Shown here in pieces: positions 7,012-14,384 of a stretch of DNA of 20,021 nucleotides; positions within the stretch are counted from its first letter, which is position 1, and the number at the start of each line of letters is the position of its first letter. Under the pieces are notes generated by a model. It had not been told where the DNA came from. It saw nothing but the letters and a program-made list of their open reading frames with translations, and made no database searches. This DNA is from Lachnoclostridium sp. UBA3775 (GTDB taxonomy: Bacteria > Bacillota > Clostridia > Lachnospirales > Lachnospiraceae): contig DFFN01000146.1 of assembly GCA_002369525.1 (NCBI GenBank), forward strand, positions 1 to 20,021. The letters are read 5' to 3'. Made by a program: the position numbers and the translations under genes.

Positions 7012-7803
7012 CTATTTCAATTTAAAACCTATTCCCCAGACAGCCTCAATACAGTCCTCTCCGGTAATATCACGCAGCTTTTTACGGAGATTGCTTACAT
7101 GCTGCTTTAGTGAACTTTCGGTACAGTCAGGAGTGTCGGCTGCAATTTCGTCAAGCATGTTTGATTTGGTTACCACCTTATTTTGATTTGACATAAGAAG
7201 CTTAATAATGGCGTATTCGGTTCTGGTGAGGTGGATTTCCACATTGTTTTCATCATTTACAATTGAATTAATATCATCAACCGTTTTCTCCGAACAGCCG
7301 GGCATATAAATTATTCGAAATAAATCCGTAAACAAAATCAGGTTTTTATATACAAGGCATGATGAATGATTGTTGTTATTTGATTCTTGAAAATCGGCAC
7401 GATCGCTATCATTATGACCAATATCAGAATTACCTCTGCTATCCCCACTCCCAGAGTAGTTTCTTAACGCCACCTTCACTCTTGCAACAAGCTCCCTGTT
7501 TTCAAAAGGCTTGGTGATATAATCCACTGCTCCGTTCATCAGCATGTCAACTTTAGAATCAATGCCAACCTTGGCACTGACAACAATGACCGGAATATCA
7601 TCAATCTTTTCAAGTACCTGTTCGCCGGAAAGCCCCGGAAGCATAAGATCAAGAAGAATAAGGTCGGGTCTGTTGCTTTGCAGCACAAAAAGAGCCTCAG
7701 TGCCGGAATAAGCCCGGCTTACCGAAAAGCCTTCTCGTGTCAGGATCTCTTCTTCGAGATTTCCGATAAATTCGTCGTCGTCGATTATAAGAATCTTCAG
7801 CAA
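7012..7803 (-). CDS. OmpR-family response regulator
   Basis: A 263-aa DNA-binding regulator, partner of the kinase at 3168-4106. The receiver domain (1-112) has D8/D9/D10, phosphoacceptor D52 in LILLDLMLPG, S76 and K98 in ITKPF. A winged-helix output domain (about 185-263) contains LTRTEYAIIKLL, SSLKQHVSNLRKKL and WGIGFKLK. Between them lies an unusually long polar linker (about 113-180) with many Ser, Asp and Asn, including NNNN. The start is TTG at 7803, 10 bases after GGGAGG; the nearest ATG is followed at once by a stop codon. It is encoded 27 bases downstream of the 25-aa peptide gene and probably shares its transcript. Confidence 0.92.
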   Translation of the reverse strand: MLKILIIDDDEFIGNLEEEILTREGFSVSRAYSGTEALFVLQSNRPDLILLDLMLPGLSGEQVLEKIDDIPVIVVSAKVGIDSKVDMLMNGAVDYITKPFENRELVARVKVALRNYSGSGDSRGNSDIGHNDSDRADFQESNNNNHSSCLVYKNLILFTDLFRIIYMPGCSEKTVDDINSIVNDENNVEIHLTRTEYAIIKLLMSNQNKVVTKSNMLDEIAADTPDCTESSLKQHVSNLRKKLRDITGEDCIEAVWGIGFKLK

Positions 7804-7830
7804 AGTCTACATACCTCCCAAATAAACTGT

Positions 7831-7908
7831 TTAGAAAAAGCTCCACTTGCTCAGCAGCCAGCCGGGGAGCATGGGTTCTTTTTTCAGAAATTGAAGTAAC
7901 TTGTTCAT
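7831..7908 (-). CDS. 25-aa amphipathic basic peptide
   Basis: A very short reading frame with a strong ribosome site (CGGGAGG, 5 bases before ATG 7908). It begins MNKLLQFLKKEP, continues with MLPGWLLSKW and ends SFF before TAA. Four Lys against one Glu, two Trp and three Phe, without Cys, give a cationic, amphipathic, membrane-active look. A candidate promoter lies at 7940-7968. Position directly before a peptide-sensing regulator/transporter module suggests a signal, a leaderless bacteriocin-like peptide or a regulatory leader peptide. No family recognised; expression is inferred only from the ribosome site and promoter. Confidence 0.5.
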   Translation of the reverse strand: MNKLLQFLKKEPMLPGWLLSKWSFF

Positions 7909-7939
7909 GATTTCCTCCCGGATTTTGTTCAACTTCAAT

Positions 7940-7968
7940 ATATTAAACCTAAATATCATTTTTTGCAA
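7940..7968 (-). promoter_or_regulatory. Candidate promoter for the peptide and response regulator genes
   Basis: On the minus strand, TTGCAA (7963-7968), 17 bases, then TAATAT (7940-7945); each box matches four of six consensus bases. The string TGCAAAAAA occurs here and again 20 bases upstream, a possible activator or autoregulation site. Confidence 0.45.
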
Positions 7969-8021
7969 GAAGAAATGTTTTTTTGCAGACAAACAGCAAA
8001 GACCAGCCGGAACATAAACTG

Positions 8022-8260
8022 TTATTGTTCTTCGCATAATTCTTCTGCGATTTCCACCTCGTACATTACCTTGGTAACAAACCGCATTTCCCATACCGGC
8101 ATGTCTCCGAACGTGATACCGTTCCTGACGATTTCTAAAGCCGCATACGGTTCTTTCAGCTTCTGCTCATATGCCAGAGCAGGCAGCTGAAGTTCTTTCC
8201 GTTGATGCCGGCACGGGCTTTGCCGTTCTTGTCGATATATTCATGCTGTTCATCATAATC
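8022..8260 (-). pseudogene. Decayed reading frame of unknown family in the mobile-element scar
   Basis: Directly after the recombinase remnant the minus strand reads KDYDEQHEYIDKNGKARAG and continues INGKNF. A one-base shift then gives LPALAYEQKLKEPYAALEI and further VRNGITFGDMPVWEMRFV and EVEIAEELCEEQ before the stop at 8022-8024. Smooth coding character on both sides of the shift suggests a gene broken by a one-base deletion. The first part is in the same frame as the recombinase tail, separated from it only by a TAA, so it could also be a read-through extension of that protein. I do not recognise the family. Confidence 0.45.
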
Positions 8261-8263
8261 TTT

Positions 8264-8663
8264 TTATTTGTACTCTTTGAGCTGTATTATACTGCTCATA
8301 TTCTCGGATATCTCTACTTTAGATTCTTTTTCCTTGGCCTTGGTATACTGCTTCAATGTAGTATCGATAGAACTATCCCCCCAATCCTTGATTTATATCC
8401 ATTCCGTCATGAACTAGGATAGATACGCAAGATGTACGCAAACCGTGAAAGGTCATTCTTTGAGGCAAATCCGGATTGTTTTTGATTACCTTACTGAAAG
8501 CTTTAGTAACATGATCCGGATAGAACAAATTTCCATAGCCACACAATTTGCGATTTTGCTTATCTGGTTTAGTCATGCATGCGCTGTTATACCATGCTTT
8601 GCTTACTTTGCCTGCTATTATCAGAGCATGCGGGTTGACCTCTTTTTGCCCACTTGCGCAAAT
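8264..8663 (-). pseudogene. Tyrosine recombinase (integrase) remnant, truncated and frameshifted
   Basis: Only the C-terminal catalytic part remains. One frame reads VIGK-like LIIGKVSKAWYNSACMTKP, then FYPDHVTKAFSKVI and MTFHGLRTSCVSILVHDGMDI, which contains the conserved H-x-x-R of phage/ICE integrases. After a small deletion near 8365 the sequence continues in another frame as DWGDSSIDTTLKQYTKAKEKE, with the catalytic tyrosine in LKQYTK, to a stop at 8264-8266. The N-terminal domain is missing and an in-frame stop lies at 8664-8666. It cannot be functional and marks an old integrated element. Confidence 0.8.
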
Positions 8664-8687
8664 TTAGGCCCATTTAGGAGTGGGTAA
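8646..8687. repeat. Inverted repeat with internal direct repeat at the scar edge
   Basis: TTGCCCACT (8646-8654) and AGTGGGTAA (8679-8687) can pair over 9 bases with one G-U. In the loop, ATTTAGG occurs twice ten bases apart (8662-8668, 8672-8678). It lies exactly between the broken recombinase and the intact signalling operon, so it may be a remnant of an attachment site or element end, or a weak terminator. Confidence 0.35.
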
Positions 8688-8786
8688 TTGACTTTTCACA
8701 ATAAATGATGTAGGCTATCATACAAGGTGACCCAAAGCTTCGTAAGGCGGATTGTAAAACCGGGTTCTCCACAAAAGGAGGTTTAA
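8688..8786 (+). promoter_or_regulatory. Leader of the LytTR operon with a weak promoter candidate
   Basis: TTGACT (8688-8693) is followed after 17 bases by TAGGCT (8711-8716), a poor -10. TATCAT at 8716-8721 is better but sits 22 bases away. An activator may be needed. The leader ends in a strong ribosome site, AAAGGAGG, before ATG 8787. Confidence 0.3.
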
Positions 8787-9413
8787 ATGAAATCCAAAAC
8801 CATTAAAACCATAGACATTTCCTTGTACATATTCTGGATGCTTTATGCCACAATAGATTTAAGATATGACATCTTGTCCAATGTTATGCCGGTATTCTTC
8901 AATTGTTTTCTTATTGGTTCGCTATTACTGCTTCCGATTATGTTTATTGTCGCAAAGTGGTTTGAAGCAGATGAAGAAATAATTACCGGACGCGGAGCTT
9001 ACTGCCTTGATCAGCTGAATAATGCGGTAAAAGCTATGGCAGTCTGCAGTGTCATAATGTATATAATCCTTTTCGCTGCAAAACTTATATATGGCAGAAC
9101 AAATCGTTTATATGATTACTTTCTTACGGTTATTGCTGCAATCCTTATCACCCCGCTTTTTTTGATGATATACAAGATTTTTACTGACCTTCGAAGTGAA
9201 AAACGTTATGGACGCACAAGGATTTCATTCGTGTTTTTCTTTTTTGGGCTGGTTCTTCTGTTGATAAAATATCTTTTAATGTTTTATGGACTGATGATAC
9301 CTATATTTGTTGACAGCAGTGTTTCAGCGGCAGTATATGCTGTTCTGGAATTTGCACCCGTTACCCCTTTTATACTTGGAATACCTTTTTATCTGTGGGA
9401 GGAAGTGCTATGA
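8787..9413 (+). CDS. Six-helix membrane protein of a LytTR/GHKL signalling operon
   Basis: A 208-aa integral membrane protein with six clear hydrophobic segments (near residues 8-24, 33-58, 80-103, 109-133, 146-172, 178-203) and short loops, some charged. It lacks the His/Cys catalytic pair expected of AgrB-type peptide proteases and resembles no family I can name. Its stop overlaps the start of the response regulator (ATGA), so it is translated together with the two-component genes and probably serves as a sensor partner, transporter or regulator for them. The ribosome site is very strong. Confidence 0.78.
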   Translation: MKSKTIKTIDISLYIFWMLYATIDLRYDILSNVMPVFFNCFLIGSLLLLPIMFIVAKWFEADEEIITGRGAYCLDQLNNAVKAMAVCSVIMYIILFAAKLIYGRTNRLYDYFLTVIAAILITPLFLMIYKIFTDLRSEKRYGRTRISFVFFFFGLVLLLIKYLLMFYGLMIPIFVDSSVSAAVYAVLEFAPVTPFILGIPFYLWEEVL

Positions 9414-10144
9414 GCCTTAAAGTCTGCTTTTGCGATGATAATATTGAAATAGCGAAGACATTGAAAACCAAATTCGAAAAACTAATGGAAAAGGAGGGCG
9501 TAAAAGGATGCCTGGTGGATATTTACGACAATGCGCAGGACATGATAGTAGAAAATACATTTCTGCAATATGATGCAGTATTTATGGACATTGAGATGCC
9601 GGGAATAGACGGTTATCAGGCTGTAAAGCTTTTCAGGACGCGTTTCCCGAATCAGGAAATAATCTTTGTAAGCTCGCATGACAGCATGGTTTTTTACACC
9701 GGAGATGTAAAGCCATTGGCTTTTGTGAGAAAGTCAAAGCTGGATATCGATCTTCCGCGGGCTGTTAAGAGCCTGCTTGTTTCACTTGAACGTAGAAATG
9801 AAAGCATCGAAATGGTTAGTAAAGAAGGATTTCTCTTTTGTGTTCCGCTTAGAAATATTATTTATTTTGATGCCATCGGTCACAACATATGTGTCCACTT
9901 TATAGAAGATAAAGAAACCACAAAAAAGATCAAAGGAACTTTAGGAAAACTCGAGGATTGTTTTTCAGATAAAGGATTTATAAGAGTTCATAAATCCTAT
10001 CTTGTAAACTACAGGTATATTGCTGAAGTCGGAAGGACAGAAATCATGTTGGAAAAGACCCTTGAAAAGATTCCGATGAGTAAGCACAGAACAGAGGATG
10101 TTAAGATAAGATTTGCCGATTTTTGCAGGAGATTTGGAATATGA
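9410..10144 (+). CDS. LytTR-family response regulator (AgrA-like)
   Basis: A 244-aa regulator. The receiver domain has D9/D10 (FCDDN), phosphoacceptor D60 in FMDIEMPGIDG, S-S in IIFVSSHD and the conserved Lys in VRKSK. The LytTR DNA-binding domain fills about 137-240, with the typical IIYFDAIGHNICVHF, GFIRVHKSYLVNYRYI and IPMSKHR blocks. Start ATG 9410 follows GGGAGG at a normal distance and overlaps the upstream stop by four bases; its own stop overlaps the kinase start. LytTR regulators usually control peptide signalling, competence or bacteriocin genes. Confidence 0.93.
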   Translation: MSLKVCFCDDNIEIAKTLKTKFEKLMEKEGVKGCLVDIYDNAQDMIVENTFLQYDAVFMDIEMPGIDGYQAVKLFRTRFPNQEIIFVSSHDSMVFYTGDVKPLAFVRKSKLDIDLPRAVKSLLVSLERRNESIEMVSKEGFLFCVPLRNIIYFDAIGHNICVHFIEDKETTKKIKGTLGKLEDCFSDKGFIRVHKSYLVNYRYIAEVGRTEIMLEKTLEKIPMSKHRTEDVKIRFADFCRRFGI

Positions 10145-11373
10145 GTATAGATATTTCAAGGCTTTTGCCTCATTTTACTGAATCTATGATAAGAATGCTT
10201 TTGCTGTTTTTTCTGTTAAGATCAAAAGAAAAGAACCATTTGATGCAATGCATTCTTTTTATTTTTCTCGTTCCGGTAGATACGGTTTTTACCGAGATCA
10301 TTACAACAATCAAATCATTTGATGATTTCAGTGCCTTTATTCTGTTAATAGGAAGATTCTTTCTTGCAGAATATTTTTTTGCAGGTTTTCATTTTGAGCG
10401 TCTTACGAAGGTGGTCCTTGTGGACATGGTAAAACTTTTGGCTTTTGTCCTTTTACAGTCGTCGATATTGGAAAGGATTTTCTTTTTAGTTGCCGGACTT
10501 GCGGTCAGTTGTATTTTCAAAAAAATAGAAAAGAAATGCAGAAAAGAGGACTGGTTCTTCGGAGCAATGCTTCTGCTTGGAAGTTTTATGTGCATAAACA
10601 TCTCTTCAAGAGTTCTGCTTGTGCTTTTAATACTGATATTTGACCTTTCAATATTTTACAAAATGCTTAAGCTTATCAGGGAAAAAGAAGATAACAATAA
10701 ACTTAATGCTTTCATAGAAAAGATGAATAGCGAGGTGTCCAAAGTCCTGGAAAATGATAGCTCGAACCAGGAGTTAAGAGCACTTCGCCATGAAATCAGA
10801 AATGAATACATCCCGGTTAGAGAAATGCTTGCTAACGGTGATTTTGAAGGAGCACTAAAACTGTTTGATGAATTATCGGAAGATTGGGAACGATCGCTCT
10901 TGTCATATAAAACTGTAAATAGCGGCAACAAAATGATAGACTCGGTATTCAATTATTTCATAAGAAAGTATTCAGGAGAGGAATTTGATACAGATTATAT
11001 TGTTGAAAGATGCAGTATTGCTCCATCACTGGAAAAGGAAATATGCCAGATTCAGATAAATCTGCTGAAAAATGCTTTTGAGGCTGCAGAAAAAACGAAT
11101 GATAAAAAAGTTCAAGTTGCCATGTTCAGCGAAAAGAATTATCTAAAAATAAGAATAGTGAATAGTGTATTGGGTTCTGTAGGAGATGCGATCAAAAACG
11201 TGCAAAGCGAAATCACTACCAAATCAGACATTGAAAATCATGGTTTTGGTATTCCTTCTGTTAAAACAAAACTCAGACTGCTCCACGGTTATTTCATGTG
11301 CTTTGAGGAAGATGGTTTGTTTGGATGTGAAATGGGCATACCGCTGAAAATGGACAGTTGGGAAGAAAACTGA
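10141..11373 (+). CDS. AgrC-like GHKL sensor histidine kinase
   Basis: A 410-aa membrane kinase, partner of the LytTR regulator. About six membrane segments occupy the N-terminal 180 residues, without a large outside domain, as in AgrC/ComD sensors of small peptides. A coiled linker leads to the H box with H217 in LRALRHEIRNEY and the GHKL ATPase domain with N311 in INLLKNAFEAAE and HGFGIPSVKTKLRLLHG as G box. Length is typical (400-440). Start ATG 10141 overlaps the regulator stop and is preceded by GCAGGAG. No clear terminator follows; the next gene on the opposite strand converges. Confidence 0.9.
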   Translation: MSIDISRLLPHFTESMIRMLLLFFLLRSKEKNHLMQCILFIFLVPVDTVFTEIITTIKSFDDFSAFILLIGRFFLAEYFFAGFHFERLTKVVLVDMVKLLAFVLLQSSILERIFFLVAGLAVSCIFKKIEKKCRKEDWFFGAMLLLGSFMCINISSRVLLVLLILIFDLSIFYKMLKLIREKEDNNKLNAFIEKMNSEVSKVLENDSSNQELRALRHEIRNEYIPVREMLANGDFEGALKLFDELSEDWERSLLSYKTVNSGNKMIDSVFNYFIRKYSGEEFDTDYIVERCSIAPSLEKEICQIQINLLKNAFEAAEKTNDKKVQVAMFSEKNYLKIRIVNSVLGSVGDAIKNVQSEITTKSDIENHGFGIPSVKTKLRLLHGYFMCFEEDGLFGCEMGIPLKMDSWEEN

Positions 11374-11388
11374 CCATTTAGTGTCTGC

Positions 11389-11484
11389 TCAGCAACAGCC
11401 TTTTATTCCACACATGTCCTCAGACGCGATATTACGCGCAAAAAGCATAGTTTCCTCTTTAATAAATGCAATCATTACCATCAT
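11389..11484 (-). CDS. Tiny Cys-ending peptide coupled to luxS
   Basis: A 31-aa frame starts at ATG 11484, overlapping the luxS stop codon (ATGA). An internal ATG at 11448, with the better ribosome site AGAGGA 4 bases upstream, gives a 19-aa version beginning MLFARNIASEDMCG and ending IKGCC. Three of the last eight residues are Cys. The coupling and ribosome site suggest translation, but such a short frame could be chance. Possible roles are metal or thiol binding, or a signal or regulatory peptide linked to the methyl/Cys cycle. No family recognised. Confidence 0.35.
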   Translation of the reverse strand: MMVMIAFIKEETMLFARNIASEDMCGIKGCC

Positions 11485-12005
11485 GAATCAAAGAACTGCC
11501 TTCCGTCCTCAGTAACAAGCCTCTCAGACCTCGGATACTCGAAGATTTCTTTGTTGTCCGCATTCGCTTCAAGGTATGCGGCAAATCTTGCCGCATGATA
11601 TTTTGCCATTTCTAAATTGTGCATACGGAAGTTACCGCAGTTTTCTGCCGTTGCCCCCGGAACCTCGTCGCAACCGGCAACCGATTTAAAAGCCCTGAGC
11701 AGCAGATCATGTATCTGTGCAGGCTTACGGTTTCCTTTCAGTATAAGGTAAAACCCTGTCAGGCAGCCCATAGGGCCCCAATATACCACTTCATTCTTCC
11801 ATTCTTCATCGTTTCGAAGATATGTGGCGATAAGGTGCTCAAGAGAATGCATTGCCGCAACATCAACCGCCGGCTCCGTATTGGGCTTTGTCACTCTCAC
11901 ATCATAAGTCGTGACTTTCTCCTCGCCCAAAATATCAACTCTGCTCTCAAAAATACCCGGTATGATCTTTGTATGATCTACCGAAAAGCTGGGAATAAGG
12001 TCCAT
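11481..12005 (-). CDS. luxS: S-ribosylhomocysteine lyase LuxS
   Basis: A 174-aa metalloenzyme of the cytoplasm that splits S-ribosylhomocysteine into homocysteine and DPD, the precursor of autoinducer-2, and so recycles the product of SAM-dependent methylation. All marks are present: the metal-binding HSLEH at about residues 53-57, GPMGC with the catalytic Cys, and GATAENCGNF carrying the third metal-ligand region. Length is slightly above the common 150-160. Start ATG 12005 follows AAAGGAG. It lies 44 bases after an ABC-2 permease stop and may be on the same transcript as the methyltransferase/ABC genes, or have an internal promoter I cannot see. Confidence 0.97.
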   Translation of the reverse strand: MDLIPSFSVDHTKIIPGIFESRVDILGEEKVTTYDVRVTKPNTEPAVDVAAMHSLEHLIATYLRNDEEWKNEVVYWGPMGCLTGFYLILKGNRKPAQIHDLLLRAFKSVAGCDEVPGATAENCGNFRMHNLEMAKYHAARFAAYLEANADNKEIFEYPRSERLVTEDGRQFFDS

Positions 12006-12049
12006 AATTGTTCTCCTTTAAATAAATTATTGTTTATTAATCCTTACTT

Positions 12050-13177
12050 TTATTCATGTTCTTTCTTTACGCCAAGCTTCCATGACGTAAACATACCGGC
12101 AAAAAACCATAAGGCCGTCACGGACAATGAGCCGAGCAAAAACGTCTTTTTACAAATGGCGTTAAAATACCAGTGTCCAGGTAAAAATACCGACGTGATG
12201 TCCCAGACTCTTGCCCAGTCGGGCAGATCGCACACCAGTCCCGAAAACAGCGATCCCGCCATTGTAACCACCGTTGCCGAAAGGATCAGATTTGAAAATC
12301 CTCCCGACAGTGAACATACCACCAAAGCTACTGCCTCTGTACCGCAGGCATAGATTACAAAAGACGCAAAAACCTTAAGCGGATGCGGATGGCCGGCCGA
12401 AACAAGCACCGGGATAAAGCCCGTTATGCTGACCATTATTCCCGGGAATGACTGGAAAATGAACAGCAGGGATATTTTGCCGTCCCTTCCGATAACTCTC
12501 TTTAACAATCCCGTAGAAAGATAACCGCACATCCATGTGCCGCTGATCAGAAGGTAAAACATCGTAAAGACGGCATACCAGCGGATTCCATAGTACTCGG
12601 CGGTTTCGGTATCCTTTTTTTCTTCTGCGGCAAAGGCCTCTATATCAAGAAGCGGCTCTCCCTTCCAGACTTCAAAGGCGCGCTCTCTGAATTCTTCTAT
12701 GTGGCTTTCATCCACACCCTCGGTTTTACCCATTTCCTTTTCTATGATCACTTCGGTCCAGACTTTTATCGTATCGTTGATCATCATCTCCGTAAACACG
12801 GTCATGTCATAGGAATCGGCCATGGCGGTAACCTTTATCAGAGAGTCGTAATCACCCGCCATAAGCTTTTCGGTAAAATCAGGAGCGATCTCGACCATTC
12901 CCTGCGCATTATTCACCGCTACCTCATGCTTTGCATCTTCCTTTGAGTCGACAAGAAACTCAAACTCCTTTTCCATACCGAGTATATCAACCAGATGAGC
13001 ACCGAGTTCTCCCGTATCTTCGTTCACCACCTCGATACGTATGCTTTTTTCCATTTCCTTGTCGCTGTAGCCGGAAATATAAACCGAAACGATCACGGCA
13101 ACAATTATGATCGTAAGTGATGCGAAGTCAGTTAAAAGCGCCCTTGTCCTTCCCTTCATGATGGTCAGATTATTCAT
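12050..13177 (-). CDS. ABC-2 type transporter permease (YhgE/ABC2_membrane_3-like)
   Basis: A 375-aa membrane protein. The start is ATG 13177, after AGAGAGG, which overlaps the stop of the preceding permease by 8 bases; upstream in-frame codons lack a ribosome site. One N-terminal helix (about residues 15-35) is followed by a large extracytoplasmic domain of about 180 residues rich in acidic residues and then six helices ending before WKLGVKKEHE. This is the classic ABC-2 exporter shape. It pairs with the permease at 13170-14384 and the ATPase at 14381-14998. The substrate could be a drug, lipid or peptide. Confidence 0.85.
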   Translation of the reverse strand: MNNLTIMKGRTRALLTDFASLTIIIVAVIVSVYISGYSDKEMEKSIRIEVVNEDTGELGAHLVDILGMEKEFEFLVDSKEDAKHEVAVNNAQGMVEIAPDFTEKLMAGDYDSLIKVTAMADSYDMTVFTEMMINDTIKVWTEVIIEKEMGKTEGVDESHIEEFRERAFEVWKGEPLLDIEAFAAEEKKDTETAEYYGIRWYAVFTMFYLLISGTWMCGYLSTGLLKRVIGRDGKISLLFIFQSFPGIMVSITGFIPVLVSAGHPHPLKVFASFVIYACGTEAVALVVCSLSGGFSNLILSATVVTMAGSLFSGLVCDLPDWARVWDITSVFLPGHWYFNAICKKTFLLGSLSVTALWFFAGMFTSWKLGVKKEHE

Positions 13178-14384
13178 ATGCAACACCTCTCTTCCGGTAT
13201 GCAAAGAAACCTGCCACAGCAAAAATCACAAAGGACAGGAACAAGACCAGCATATCCCTGCTGTACCTTTCGGCCATGTAATTGAACATGGCATTTGAGA
13301 AAATACTGATGCTTGCCCTGAAAGGCGATATTTTCATCAGGAAAGAAACCGCCTCCGGAAGATCTGCTTTGTCGGACAAAAAAGTTACGCCGGCAGCAGA
13401 AATGATTCCGAAATAAAGCCCTGCCCACAGTGCGGACTGTCCCCGCTTAAATAGCGAACCGATGAGTACCGCAAGCGCAGAGAAACTAAGTGCCGTAAGC
13501 ATCATACCCGGCAGAACCGAAAATGCGGATCTGAGTTTCACATGCCTCATCGCGCGGGCAAGAGGATACATGACCGCAAATGTGCACATTATCAGTATTG
13601 CTCCCGAGATGATCCTTGCCGTATAAAACTTTAAAAGATGAGTATCCGGTATGATCCTTTTGGAAAATATTTCCGTTTTGTCAAGACATGTCAGATATAT
13701 CACAGTAAATGATGCGAAGAAAGCACAGGCGGCAAAAAGAAGTGCCATGGCATATCTGAAATGATAATCCCCGCCGAAAAGCAGTATTCCGTCTTTGCCT
13801 ATGACTCTGCCCCGGTGAAAATATATATTGATAAGATCGTTTACCACATTGCTGCGGATCTTATCGGTTTGTTCCTTTGTAAGCCCGATTTCCTTTGCCA
13901 GCTCATCAGCAAGTCCGATGACACGGATGCCCTGTCCGAAAACCGAAACGCTGCTTCTGATGCCGGTCTGAAAAGTCAGAGCGTCAAAGGCATGCGAGGG
14001 TGAATAATAAAACTCCATTACGGCTCTCTTGCCGTCCAGGGAGTTTTGATAGGTATCCTTCGGAACATGCAAAAAAACCGATGCTTCCCCGTCCTCCACC
14101 ATTCTTTTTCCGGTATCGGCATTATCCACAGGGAAAATATCGGCATTTCCTTTGCCGACCTCATAATCTATGATCAGATTCATAAGATTATTGAGCATTT
14201 TGCTGTCGTCCTCAATATTTACGGCACCTGTAATAAAGGCTCCCTTTCCGTCCAGGAGGATCGGAGCCAGAAAAAGGACAAACATCAGCAAAACGGGAAT
14301 CGGTGCCAATATCGCAAGGACTGCCGTTTTTCCGTGGCCGAACAATCGTTTTATATCATACAGGACAAAGGAACCAAGCTTCAT
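13170..14384 (-). CDS. ABC-2 type transporter permease
   Basis: A 404-aa membrane protein with an N-terminal helix (about residues 20-45, AVLAILAPIPVLLMFVLFL), a polar outside domain to about residue 210, and six C-terminal helices ending in FFAYRKRGVAYE. It has the same architecture as the following permease, so the pair likely forms a heterodimer. The start overlaps the ATPase stop by four bases (ATGA). The outside domain has no cysteines and no motif I recognise. Confidence 0.86.
   Translation of the reverse strand: MKLGSFVLYDIKRLFGHGKTAVLAILAPIPVLLMFVLFLAPILLDGKGAFITGAVNIEDDSKMLNNLMNLIIDYEVGKGNADIFPVDNADTGKRMVEDGEASVFLHVPKDTYQNSLDGKRAVMEFYYSPSHAFDALTFQTGIRSSVSVFGQGIRVIGLADELAKEIGLTKEQTDKIRSNVVNDLINIYFHRGRVIGKDGILLFGGDYHFRYAMALLFAACAFFASFTVIYLTCLDKTEIFSKRIIPDTHLLKFYTARIISGAILIMCTFAVMYPLARAMRHVKLRSAFSVLPGMMLTALSFSALAVLIGSLFKRGQSALWAGLYFGIISAAGVTFLSDKADLPEAVSFLMKISPFRASISIFSNAMFNYMAERYSRDMLVLFLSFVIFAVAGFFAYRKRGVAYE

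Noticed and set aside
7831..8094. 87-aa extension upstream of the 25-aa peptide
   Set aside because: The extension covers the promoter and the end of the broken mobile-element gene; only the last 25 codons follow a strong ribosome site.
8171..8422. Plus-strand 83-aa hydrophobic frame
   Set aside because: It is the complement of the recombinase remnant and the second broken gene; it has no ribosome site and its hydrophobicity comes from the opposite-strand codons.
8787..9413. AgrB-type peptide protease
   Set aside because: The membrane layout is compatible but no conserved His/Cys catalytic pair is visible, and no AgrD-like precursor is near.
11374..11480. Terminator between the AgrC-like kinase and luxS
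   Set aside because: Only 3-4-bp stems (for example CGCG...CGCG near 11425-11438) without a proper U-run were found.
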